Shown one piece after another: positions 24,067 through 31,074 of a stretch of 50,766 bases of DNA; the first letter of the stretch is position 1, and every line of letters begins with the position of its first letter. This DNA is from Acidobacteriota bacterium (GTDB taxonomy: Bacteria; Acidobacteriota; Vicinamibacteria; Vicinamibacterales; UBA2999). The notes beneath the pieces were generated by a model, which was given only the letters and a program-made list of their open reading frames with translations, did no database searches and was not told the DNA's origin. The stretch is from NCBI GenBank assembly GCA_963169195.1, contig CAUJDN010000017.1, positions 1-50,766 of the forward strand, given 5' to 3'. The position numbers were made by a program, and so were the translations under genes.

Positions 24067-26637
24067 ATGTTGAAATCAAGTCTGTTCGTGGCCTGCGTGC
24101 TGCTCCTGGCCGCGCCGACCGCCCACACCCTGTCCGCGGCCCAGGCGCCGCGCGCGGCCATTCCGTCGGTCGACGACCGCGTCAGCGGCCTCAGGAAGAT
24201 CGACGGCTACTTCCCGCTCTACTGGGACGAGCGCGCGGGAACGATGCTCCTGGAGATCTCTCGCCTCGACACCGAGTTCCTGTTCTCGACCGGCCTCTCC
24301 GCCGGCCTCGGGTCCAACGACATCGGGCTCGACCGCGGCCAGGGCGGCCAGGGCCGCATCGTGATGTTCCAGCGCGTGGGCCCGCGCGTGCTGCTGGTCC
24401 AGGGCAACCAGTCGTTCCGATCGAGCAGCCGCAACGTGCTCGAGCGCAAGTCGGTGGAGGACTCGTTCGCCAAGTCGGTGCTCTGGGGCTTCGCCGTGGC
24501 CGCCGAGTCGGGCGGGCGCGTGCTCGTGGACGCCACCGAGTTCTTCCTGCGTGACGTGCACAACGCCGCGGGCCGGCTGCGCCCGGGCACCTACAGGCTG
24601 GACCGCAACCGCAGCGCGTTCTACCTGCCCAACACGAAGAACTTCCCGAGGAACACGGAGGTGGACATGACGCTGACCTTCGTGAACGAGGCGCCGGCCG
24701 GTGGCGGGTTTGGCGGAGGCCCGTCGCAGGGGCCCGCTTCCATCGCGCCGCCCCAGGTGGCCGGGCCGTTCGGCCGCGGCGGCGGCCTGTTCTCGGGCTC
24801 GGTGGCCAGCGTGACGCCGTCACCCGAGGCCGTGACCCTGCGCGAGCACGTCTCGTTCGTCGAGCTGCCCGACGGCGACTTCCAGCCGCGCGTGGACGAC
24901 CCACGCGCCGGGTACGGCGGCATCACATTCGTGGACTACAGCCAGCCCATCGCGGAGCCCATCCAGTTCCGATACGTGCGCCGGCATCGCCTGGTGAAGA
25001 AGGATCCGTCCGCGGCCATCGGCGAGCCGGTGACGCCCATCCAGTACTGGGTGGACTCGGGCGCGCCCGAGGACGTGAAGAAGGCCCTCATCGAGGGAGC
25101 CCTGTGGTGGAACCAGGCCTTCGAGGCGGCGGGCTTCAGGAACGCGTTCAAGGTGGACGTGCTGCCCGAGGGCGCGGACCCGATGGACATCCGCTACAAC
25201 ATGATCAACTGGGTGCACCGCTCCACGCGCGGCTGGAGTTCGGGCGGCTCGGTCACGGACCCGCGGACCGGCGAGATCATCAAGGCCACCGTCACGCTCG
25301 GCTCGCTGCGCGACCGGCAGGATTACATGATCTTCGAGGGCCTGCTCTCGCCCTACACCACCGGCAACGAGCGGCCGGCCGTCCTCTACGAAACCGCGCT
25401 CGCGCGCATCCGCCAGCTCTCGGCGCACGAGGTGGGCCACACGCTGGGCCTCGGCCACAACTACTACGACAGCAGCAAGGGCTGGGTCTCGGTGATGGAC
25501 TACCCGCACCCGCTCGAGCAGCTTCGGCCTGACGGCACCATCGACCTCTCGCGCGCCTACGAGGCGCGCATCGGCGACTGGGACAAGGTGGCCATCAACT
25601 ACGGTTATCGGCAGTTCGCCTCGGGCGACGACAGGGCGGCGCTCGCGAAGATCCTGGACGATGCCTGGGCGCAGGACCTGCGGTACTTCACCAACCAGGA
25701 CACCGACATCCACCCGCGCACCGAGCAGTGGTCGAACGGCGTGAACCAGGCCGACGAGCTGGATCGCCTGATGAAGGTGCGCCGTGCGGCGCTGGATCGC
25801 ATCGGCGAGACCACCATTCGCGCCGGCGCGCCGATGGCCACCATCGAGGAGCCGCTCGTGCCCATCTTCATGTATCACCGCTACGCGGTGGAGGGCGCCG
25901 CGTCGATGGTGGCCGGCCAGGACTTCGTCTACGCGATGCGTGGCGACGGCCGCACGCCGGTGAAGTGGGAGGCCGCGGCCAGCCAGCGTCGCGCTCTCGA
26001 GGCGCTGGCCGCCACGCTGAAGCCCGCCGAGCTGACCATCCCGCGGAAGATCCTCGATCTCATCCCACCGCGGCCGCCAGGCTACGGCATCCACCGCGAG
26101 CTGTTCCCGCGCACCACCGGCGAGGGCTTCGACCCCGTCAGCCCCGGCGCCATCGCCGCCGACGTCACCATCGGGTTCGTGCTGCAGCCGGATCGCGCCG
26201 CCCGCATGGTGGCGCAGCATGCCGTGGATCCGTCGCTGCCGGGCCTCGAGGAGGTGATCGATCACCTGGTGAAGGCCACGTTCGACGCGCCCACGGCGAA
26301 CCCCTACGAAGCCGAGGTGCGGCGTGCCGCGGAGCGCGTGCTCGTGGATCGGCTCACGTGGCTGGCCGCCGCCGCGCAGAACGCGCAGGTCCGCGCGATG
26401 GCCTCGCTCAGGCTGCAGCGACTGGCGGATCGCATCCGCGTGGACGGTTCGAAGGGCGAGGCCGACATCGCGCAGCACACGCTGCTGGCGGCCGACATCG
26501 AGCGCTTCCTCGAGCGACCCGCCGACACGGCGGTGATGCTGCCGGCGGCGCCGGCGCCGCCGGGGGCGCCGATTGGCGACTACCCGCAGAACTGGCTGGC
26601 ACGCCCGGGCCATTGCGACTGGGAGTGGGAGCAGTAG
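24067..26637 (+). CDS. Secreted zinc-dependent metalloprotease (DUF5117/DUF4953 type)
   Basis: 856 residues from ATG 24067, giving a signal peptide MLKSSLFVACVLLLAAPTAH that is cut near SAAQ. The N-terminal region (about 30-330) matches the DUF5117-type region, with GYFPLYWDERAGTMLLEI and GLGSNDIGLDRGQGGQGRIV. The zinc site is SAHEVGHTLGLGHNY with His454, Glu455, His458 and His464, followed by the Met-turn VMDYPHP; this is the metzincin-like HExxHxxGxxH arrangement. The C-terminal 350 residues are helical. Such large exported proteases are abundant in Acidobacteria and Bacteroidetes and probably act in the periplasm or outside on proteins. A double UspA gene follows after five bases. Confidence 0.93.
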   Translation: MLKSSLFVACVLLLAAPTAHTLSAAQAPRAAIPSVDDRVSGLRKIDGYFPLYWDERAGTMLLEISRLDTEFLFSTGLSAGLGSNDIGLDRGQGGQGRIVMFQRVGPRVLLVQGNQSFRSSSRNVLERKSVEDSFAKSVLWGFAVAAESGGRVLVDATEFFLRDVHNAAGRLRPGTYRLDRNRSAFYLPNTKNFPRNTEVDMTLTFVNEAPAGGGFGGGPSQGPASIAPPQVAGPFGRGGGLFSGSVASVTPSPEAVTLREHVSFVELPDGDFQPRVDDPRAGYGGITFVDYSQPIAEPIQFRYVRRHRLVKKDPSAAIGEPVTPIQYWVDSGAPEDVKKALIEGALWWNQAFEAAGFRNAFKVDVLPEGADPMDIRYNMINWVHRSTRGWSSGGSVTDPRTGEIIKATVTLGSLRDRQDYMIFEGLLSPYTTGNERPAVLYETALARIRQLSAHEVGHTLGLGHNYYDSSKGWVSVMDYPHPLEQLRPDGTIDLSRAYEARIGDWDKVAINYGYRQFASGDDRAALAKILDDAWAQDLRYFTNQDTDIHPRTEQWSNGVNQADELDRLMKVRRAALDRIGETTIRAGAPMATIEEPLVPIFMYHRYAVEGAASMVAGQDFVYAMRGDGRTPVKWEAAASQRRALEALAATLKPAELTIPRKILDLIPPRPPGYGIHRELFPRTTGEGFDPVSPGAIAADVTIGFVLQPDRAARMVAQHAVDPSLPGLEEVIDHLVKATFDAPTANPYEAEVRRAAERVLVDRLTWLAAAAQNAQVRAMASLRLQRLADRIRVDGSKGEADIAQHTLLAADIERFLERPADTAVMLPAAPAPPGAPIGDYPQNWLARPGHCDWEWEQ

Positions 26638-26642
26638 CGCGC

Positions 26643-27515
26643 ATGACCATCCGCCGCATCCTCTGCCCCATCGACTTCTCGGACGCGTCGGCGCACGCGC
26701 TCGAGCTGGGCGTGGCCCTGGCGCGCTGGAACGGTGCGCGCATGACGGTGCTGCACGTGCACCTCAGCGTCGCACCGACCCCGGCGGACCTCGAGGCCCT
26801 GCGCGCCCACGCCACCACGGCATGCGCCCCGGTGGCCGGTGCCGGCGTCGGTTTCGACATCGTCATCGCGGGCGGCGATGCCGTGCGCGCCGTCCTCGAG
26901 CAGGCGATGCAGCTGGCCGCTGACGTCATCGTGATGGGCACGCACGGCAGGGGCGGCTTCCAGCACCTGCTGCTGGGGTCCGTCACCGAGAAGGTGCTGC
27001 GGAAGGCGTCGTGCCCCGTGCTCACCGTGCCGCCGCGCGCGCAGGCGACATCTTCACAGCCCTTCGCGCGGCTGCTGTGTGCCGTGGACTTCTCGGATTC
27101 GTCGCTGAAGGCGGTGGACGCCGCCGCGTCGCTCGCGAAGGCGTCAGGGGCCGCGCTCGCGCTGCTGCACGTCCTGGAATGGCCGTGGCACGAGCCGCCG
27201 CTTCCCTCGATGGAGGGTGTGCCGCCCGAACAGGCGCAGGCGCTCGTGGACTACCGCCACTACCTCGAGTCGAGCGCCCGGGCGCGGCTCGCGGCCCTTG
27301 GCACATCGGCAGCGCCGGACGGCCCCGCGCCCGACGTGCAGGTGCGCTTCGGCAAGCCCTACGTCGAGCTGCTCGACGCCGCCCGCGAGGGTCAGGCCGA
27401 TCTCATCGTCATCGGCGTGCGCGGCCGCAACGCGCTCGACATGGGCCTCTTCGGATCCACCACCAGCCAGGTGGTCCGCCGCGCGACCTGCCCGGTGCTG
27501 ACCATCACGGGGTAG
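26643..27515 (+). CDS. Universal stress protein with two Usp domains
   Basis: 290 residues, two Usp domains in tandem. Domain 1 (1-130) starts MTIRRILCPIDFSDASAHAL and ends GTHGRGGFQHLLLGSVTEKV followed by ASCPVLTVPP. Domain 2 (about 140-290) starts FARLLCAVDFSDSSLKAVDA and ends GVRGRNALDMGLFGSTTSQV then CPVLTITG. Domain 1 carries the complete ATP motif; domain 2 has GVRGR in place of GTHGR and a looser site, so only one may bind nucleotide tightly. It starts five bases after the metalloprotease stop and is probably in its operon. A 16-base tandem repeat lies right after the stop. Confidence 0.93.
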   Translation: MTIRRILCPIDFSDASAHALELGVALARWNGARMTVLHVHLSVAPTPADLEALRAHATTACAPVAGAGVGFDIVIAGGDAVRAVLEQAMQLAADVIVMGTHGRGGFQHLLLGSVTEKVLRKASCPVLTVPPRAQATSSQPFARLLCAVDFSDSSLKAVDAAASLAKASGAALALLHVLEWPWHEPPLPSMEGVPPEQAQALVDYRHYLESSARARLAALGTSAAPDGPAPDVQVRFGKPYVELLDAAREGQADLIVIGVRGRNALDMGLFGSTTSQVVRRATCPVLTITG

Positions 27516-27522
27516 CCCCCAT

Positions 27523-27593
27523 GTTCTGCGGTTCTGAGGTTCTGCGGTTCTGAGGTTCTGCGGTTCTGAGGTTCTCGGGTTCTCGGGTTCGAG
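27523..27593 (+). repeat. Tandem repeat, unit GTTCTGCGGTTCTGAG
   Basis: Three perfect 16-base units followed by decayed GGTTCTCG copies, filling the whole gap between two convergent genes up to the TGA of the next one. The reverse-complement family reappears at 37396-37456. Confidence 0.95.
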
Positions 27594-28025
27594 TCAGCGC
27601 CTCGGGCAATCTCCCGCCAGCGGGCGCCAGCCTTCCACGTCCAGGATGATCTGGTTGAAGTTCGGGTCGCGCCCGACGCCGCCGAGCGGTGAGGGCGCCG
27701 GGCCCACCCGCACACCGCCGCCGATGGGGATGCCGCCGGGATCCAGCTGCCCCTTCCGGACGAGGCCCGTGACCTCGATCATCGACCCCTCGTGCCCGCG
27801 GATCTCCTTCAGGAGGTCCTTCGGCCCCGCCAGCCTGAACCGGCGGCCGGGCGGCACGGACGAGCGTGACTCGTGCTCGGGGCTCTCCATGACCGTGAAC
27901 GCGGTGCCCTTCGAGCACCCGGGAATGGAGATCCGCATCGAGTCCTTCGGGACCGGCTTCTCCTGTTGCGCCATGGCCGAGCCGGCCAGGCCGACGACGA
28001 GCGCGACGATGGTGAGCGCCTGCAT
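27594..28025 (-). CDS. Small exported protein of unknown function
   Basis: 143 residues with a clear signal peptide, MQALTIVALVVGLAGSAMAQ. The mature part has MRISIPGCSKGTAFTVMESP, RFRLAGPKDLLKEIRGHEGS and MIEVTGLVRKGQ, then a Gly/Pro-rich segment and DPNFNQIILDVEGWRPLAGD with a final Cys. The central strand pattern resembles OB-fold nucleic-acid-independent BOF-like proteins, in which MIEVTGLV is the typical strand, but this is a guess. Two cysteines (in PGCS and GDCP) could form a disulphide. It is downstream of the elongation-factor gene on the same strand, separated by a large hairpin. Confidence 0.75.
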   Translation of the reverse strand: MQALTIVALVVGLAGSAMAQQEKPVPKDSMRISIPGCSKGTAFTVMESPEHESRSSVPPGRRFRLAGPKDLLKEIRGHEGSMIEVTGLVRKGQLDPGGIPIGGGVRVGPAPSPLGGVGRDPNFNQIILDVEGWRPLAGDCPRR

Positions 28026-28040
28026 ACCCCCAGTGTAACG

Positions 28041-28127
28041 GGGCCTGGCACGGATCCCCTCAAAACGATGCAGTTTCTGCGTTCACGGCAGGAACTGCAT
28101 CGTCTTGAGGGGATCCGTGCCAGGCCC
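28041..28127. repeat. 40-bp near-perfect inverted repeat (REP/MITE-like hairpin)
   Basis: Left arm 28041-28080 and right arm 28088-28127 are complementary at 38 of 40 positions (one A:C mismatch, one G:U in RNA), around a 7-base loop GTTCACG. Arm starts GGGCCTGGCACGGATCCCC. The right arm ends on the first base of the stop codon of the elongation-factor gene. As RNA on either strand it would form a very stable hairpin; it may act as a terminator and is shaped like a REP or miniature palindromic element. Confidence 0.95.
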
Positions 28128-28702
28128 TACGCGCGCCCGGCGAACTCGCACGTTTCGGTGTGCACCTTCACCGCCTCGCCTTCCTTGATGAACAACGGCA
28201 CCCGGATCTCGAGGCCGGTCTCGAGTGTCGCCGGCTTGGTCACGCCGCCGCTTGCCGTGTCCCCCCGCACCCCGGGCTCGGTGGCCGCCACCCTGAGCTC
28301 GACCACCGGCGGCAGCTGGATGCCGATCGGGCGGCCGTTGAACCGCTGCAGCTGGACCACGAGGTTGTCAGACAGCAGCAGCCGGTCGTCACCCAGCATA
28401 TCGGCCGGCAGCGTCAGCGTCTCGAACGTGGCCTGGTCCATGAAATGACATCCGTCGCCGTCGGCGTAGAGGTACGACGCCGCCACGAAGTCCAGGTCAG
28501 GCTCCCTGAATTTCTCGCCCGCCTTGAAGGTCTTGTCGAAGACCGCCCGCGTCAGCAGGTTGCGCATCTTCAGCCGCACGAGCGTCTGGCCGCCACGTGC
28601 CGTCGGGGTGGACACGTCCACGTCCAGGCAGTGGTAGGGCGCTCCCTCGAACTCGAAGTACATCTTCCGCCTGATCGCGATTGCCTCCACCAGTCCCGCC
28701 AT
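28127..28702 (-). CDS. yeiP: Elongation factor P paralogue, YeiP/EfpL type
   Basis: 191 residues. ATG 28702 has GGAGAGGAG upstream. Three EF-P domains are seen: KOW-like (about 1-65), OB domains II (about 66-128) and III (about 129-190). The loop that carries the modified Lys or Arg in EF-P reads STPTARGGQTLVRLK. It matches the SPTARG loop of E. coli YeiP (now called EfpL) rather than the PGKGQ of EF-P. The C-terminal GVRGDTASGGVTKPATLETG segment is the usual family signature. It would bind stalled ribosomes at proline-rich stretches. The palindromic repeat begins at its stop; upstream is a divergent ATPase gene. Confidence 0.85.
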   Translation of the reverse strand: MAGLVEAIAIRRKMYFEFEGAPYHCLDVDVSTPTARGGQTLVRLKMRNLLTRAVFDKTFKAGEKFREPDLDFVAASYLYADGDGCHFMDQATFETLTLPADMLGDDRLLLSDNLVVQLQRFNGRPIGIQLPPVVELRVAATEPGVRGDTASGGVTKPATLETGLEIRVPLFIKEGEAVKVHTETCEFAGRA

Positions 28703-28790
28703 GTCGCTCCTCTCCACGGCCGCACGCGTGCCGGCCCGCCCCATCGTAACGGAGCCGGCCGGCATTACGCTATCCTCGGTAACGATTACG

Positions 28791-28796
28791 TATAAT
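28791..28796 (+). promoter_or_regulatory. Consensus -10 TATAAT six bases before the ATPase ATG
   Basis: TATAAT at 28791-28796, then GCCGTA, then ATG at 28803. Predicted transcription starts at the A of the ATG, so the message should be leaderless. Confidence 0.6.
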
Positions 28797-28802
28797 GCCG
28801 TA

Positions 28803-29966
28803 ATGGGGCACGAGAACCCGTTCGTCTACGGCGAGATCGTCACCGCGGGCGCGTTCGCGGACCGCGAGGCCGAGCGCGAGCGCCTCGCCCACGACCTGGC
28901 CGAGGGCCAGAAGGTGTTCCTCATCTCGCCGCGGCGCTACGGCAAGTCGTCGCTCGTCCGCGACGTGCTGCGCGGCCTCGCGCGGCAGAAGATCCTCACC
29001 GTCGAGGTCACCGTGGCCGCCTCCAGCTCGTACGTCGGCTTCCTCGAGGCCTACGCACGCGCCCTGGTCGTCGCCGACACCCCTGTCGGGCGGCTGCGCC
29101 GCTGGACGGCCGAGCTGCTGCAGGCGGTCCGCCCCGCGCTCCGGGTCGAGAGCCCCTCCCCCGGCGGCCCCCCGACCGGCGGCGGCGTCACGCTCGCGTT
29201 CCCCGCCGTGCGCACCGCCCGCGACACGGCGCGCCTGGCCGCGGAGGTCTTCGCCCTGCCCGGCCGCATCGCCGCGGCGCGCCGGCAGCGGCTCGCCATT
29301 GCGCTCGACGAGTTCCAGGCCGTGACCTCGTTCGATGGCGGCAATGTCGAGCACGCGCTGCGCGCTGCCGTCCAGGATCAGCGTGCGGTCGGCTACGTGT
29401 TCGCCGGCTCCGAACCGTCGCTGATGGAGCGGATGCTCGAGCCGCGACGCCCTTTCTACAAGGCGGGGCCCGTCATGCGCCTGGAGAAGATCGACGAGGA
29501 GCTCTTCGCGCGCTTCATCGAGTCGCGCTTCGCCGCCAGCGGCCTCAAGCCCGAGCCCGGCCTCGGCGCCGCCATCGTCGAGCTGGCCGGCAACGTGCCG
29601 TACGACGTCCAGCGCCTCGCCCACGAGACCTGGGACGATGTGCGGGTGGCGGGGAGGAGGCGCGCGGGCCTGGACGACCTGCACGGGACGCTGACGCGGC
29701 TCCTGGGCGAGCACCACACGGCGTTCGAGGAATCGTGGCAGCGGCTCACGCTGGCACAGCGCGCCGTGCTGCGTGCGCTCGTGCTGGAAGATGGCCGCGA
29801 GCTCATGTCGGGCGACGTGCGGACGCGGCACCGCCTGCCGGGCCCCTCCAGCGTGCAGTCGGCCCTGGGGGCCCTGGTGAGGCAGGATGTCGTGATGAAG
29901 ACGGAGAGCCGCTATACGGTGAGCGACTCCCTGCTTCGCGAGTGGGTGGCGCGGAAGACGTTCTGA
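28803..29966 (+). CDS. AAA/STAND-like ATPase (archaeal-ATPase type)
   Basis: 387 residues. The start GHENPFVYGEIVTAGAFADR is the usual entry of the ATPase_2/archaeal-ATPase family. Walker A is SPRRYGKSSLV (residues 42-52), Walker B is LAIALDEFQ (about residue 165-173), and a sensor-like FAGSEPSLMERML follows. The C-terminal 100 residues form a winged-helix-like region (LTLAQRAVLRALVLEDG, SSVQSALGALVRQDVVMKTE). These proteins often sit alone and are associated with mobile or defence regions; no partner is next to it here. The ATG comes six bases after TATAAT, so translation is probably leaderless. A cluster of hairpins follows the stop. Confidence 0.85.
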   Translation: MGHENPFVYGEIVTAGAFADREAERERLAHDLAEGQKVFLISPRRYGKSSLVRDVLRGLARQKILTVEVTVAASSSYVGFLEAYARALVVADTPVGRLRRWTAELLQAVRPALRVESPSPGGPPTGGGVTLAFPAVRTARDTARLAAEVFALPGRIAAARRQRLAIALDEFQAVTSFDGGNVEHALRAAVQDQRAVGYVFAGSEPSLMERMLEPRRPFYKAGPVMRLEKIDEELFARFIESRFAASGLKPEPGLGAAIVELAGNVPYDVQRLAHETWDDVRVAGRRRAGLDDLHGTLTRLLGEHHTAFEESWQRLTLAQRAVLRALVLEDGRELMSGDVRTRHRLPGPSSVQSALGALVRQDVVMKTESRYTVSDSLLREWVARKTF

Positions 29967-29977
29967 GAGAAGAGGGG

Positions 29978-30122
29978 CGGCGCCTCGCGCCGTAGGGGCG
30001 CCCCTTTTCGGGGCGTAGGCCTTCGGTAAGGCGCGCCTTCGGCGCGCGGGCGGCGCTTCGCGCCGTGGGATGGCTGGCGACTTCGTGCCGAGTCCCCACC
30101 GCAGGCCCACGCCCGAAGGGCG
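29978..30122. repeat. Cluster of six GC hairpins, several with TTC loops
   Basis: Perfect stems at 29978-29992 (6 bp), 29999-30015 (6 bp), 30019-30032 (5 bp), 30031-30047 (7 bp, loop TTC), 30051-30065 (6 bp, loop TTC) and 30110-30122 (5 bp). The first and fifth are near-copies (GGCGGCGCxTCGCGCCGT). It fills the gap between the convergent ATPase and exported-protein genes and could be a REP-like cluster. Confidence 0.85.
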
Positions 30123-30136
30123 CCTGCCAACGGCCC

Positions 30137-30153
30137 GCGCGGCAAAGCCGCGC
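30137..30153 (-). terminator. 7-bp hairpin at the end of the glycine-zipper gene
   Basis: GCGCGGC (30137-30143), AAA, GCCGCGC (30147-30153), directly next to the TAG stop of the minus-strand gene. No T-run. Confidence 0.5.
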
Positions 30154-30975
30154 CTACTTGCCCAACGACACCGACGAGTCGAACCGCACGCGCAGCACGG
30201 TCCCGGACGGCAGGTCCACGTCCTTGCCCTCGGTGGCGACTAGCACGCCGCCGCCGCCGACCAGGATGCCCGTGATGGCGCCCTTCACGCCGCCGAGGAT
30301 GCCGCCGAGGATGGCACCCACCGCGGAGCCCGCGCCGATGCGCCCGACCTCTCCCTTCAAACCCTCGCTCTCGAGCGCCTGCGTCACGAGAATCTTCGCG
30401 TCGTAGGTGCGGCCCGACACGGTGAGCCTGGTGAAGCTGATGCTCAGGCTACCCTTGCGATCGCTGCGCGATGCGGGGTCGACAGCCGCGACGTATCCCG
30501 TCAGCACCGATCCGGCCGGCACCAGCAGTTCGTCTCCCTGATAGAGATGCACCATCGTGGTGGCTTCGACGCGGTCTTCGACCTTGGCCGTCCCCGAGTT
30601 GAGCGGTGTCTGCAGCCGCACGTCGAGCTCGGTGCCGACGGCAATGGTGCGCCCCTCCTGGCCGGCGCGGGTGAAGCCGTTCGTACGTCGGACGTAGGCG
30701 TCGAGCCGGTCCGACAGATCGCGGCGGTCGCGATCGCTGATCGATTCACCCCGGCGGCTCTTCACGCGAAAGTACGCGAGCTCGTCCTGCAGGTCGCGGA
30801 GATCGCGCTCGAGGCTCGTGCGATCGGCGGAGGATACGGTTCTCTCGACCCGCGAGAACGCCGCCTGCGCGTCGGTGAGCTTGCGCTCCAGGACGGACAG
30901 GTCGGCGCCACCCTGCGCCCACGCGGCCACGCTGGTGAGGAAAAGGACTCCCATCAGTGTCCAGACGAACTTCAT
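30154..30975 (-). CDS. Exported protein with coiled-coil N-half and glycine-zipper C-half
   Basis: 273 residues from ATG 30975, with a signal peptide MKFVWTLMGVLFLTSVAAWA. Residues 25-85 are charged and helical (LSVLERKLTDAQAAFSRVER, RDLQDELAYFRVKSR), a likely coiled coil. Residues 105-200 are beta-rich (VGTELDVRLQTPLNSGTAKV, YQGDELLVPAGSVLTGYVAA), resembling a TrbI/VirB10-like barrel. Residues 220-250 form a glycine zipper (GAGSAVGAILGGILGGVKGA) that could insert in a membrane. The final strand is LPSGTVLRVRFDSSV. This layout is common among acidobacterial exported proteins without an assigned function. Confidence 0.8.
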   Translation of the reverse strand: MKFVWTLMGVLFLTSVAAWAQGGADLSVLERKLTDAQAAFSRVERTVSSADRTSLERDLRDLQDELAYFRVKSRRGESISDRDRRDLSDRLDAYVRRTNGFTRAGQEGRTIAVGTELDVRLQTPLNSGTAKVEDRVEATTMVHLYQGDELLVPAGSVLTGYVAAVDPASRSDRKGSLSISFTRLTVSGRTYDAKILVTQALESEGLKGEVGRIGAGSAVGAILGGILGGVKGAITGILVGGGGVLVATEGKDVDLPSGTVLRVRFDSSVSLGK

Positions 30976-31040
30976 GTCGCACCCCCGGATAGGCATCGAG
31001 TCCACATTACACCCGTTGCGCAGGCATCGTGGCGCCCCTT

Positions 31041-31055
31041 TTGAGCGGGTACAAT
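31041..31055 (+). promoter_or_regulatory. -10 element TACAAT before the M48 protease gene
   Basis: TACAAT at 31050-31055; the nearby TTGAGC at 31041 is too close to be its -35. Predicted start about 31062, followed by a GAGG ribosome site before the ATG at 31075. Confidence 0.45.
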
Positions 31056-31074
31056 CTGTGCAGAGGCAGAGGAC

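Noticed and set aside
28803..30153. Defence island or mobile element around the AAA ATPase
   Set aside because: No nuclease, transposase, integrase or att-like repeats beside it; both neighbours are ordinary chromosomal genes.
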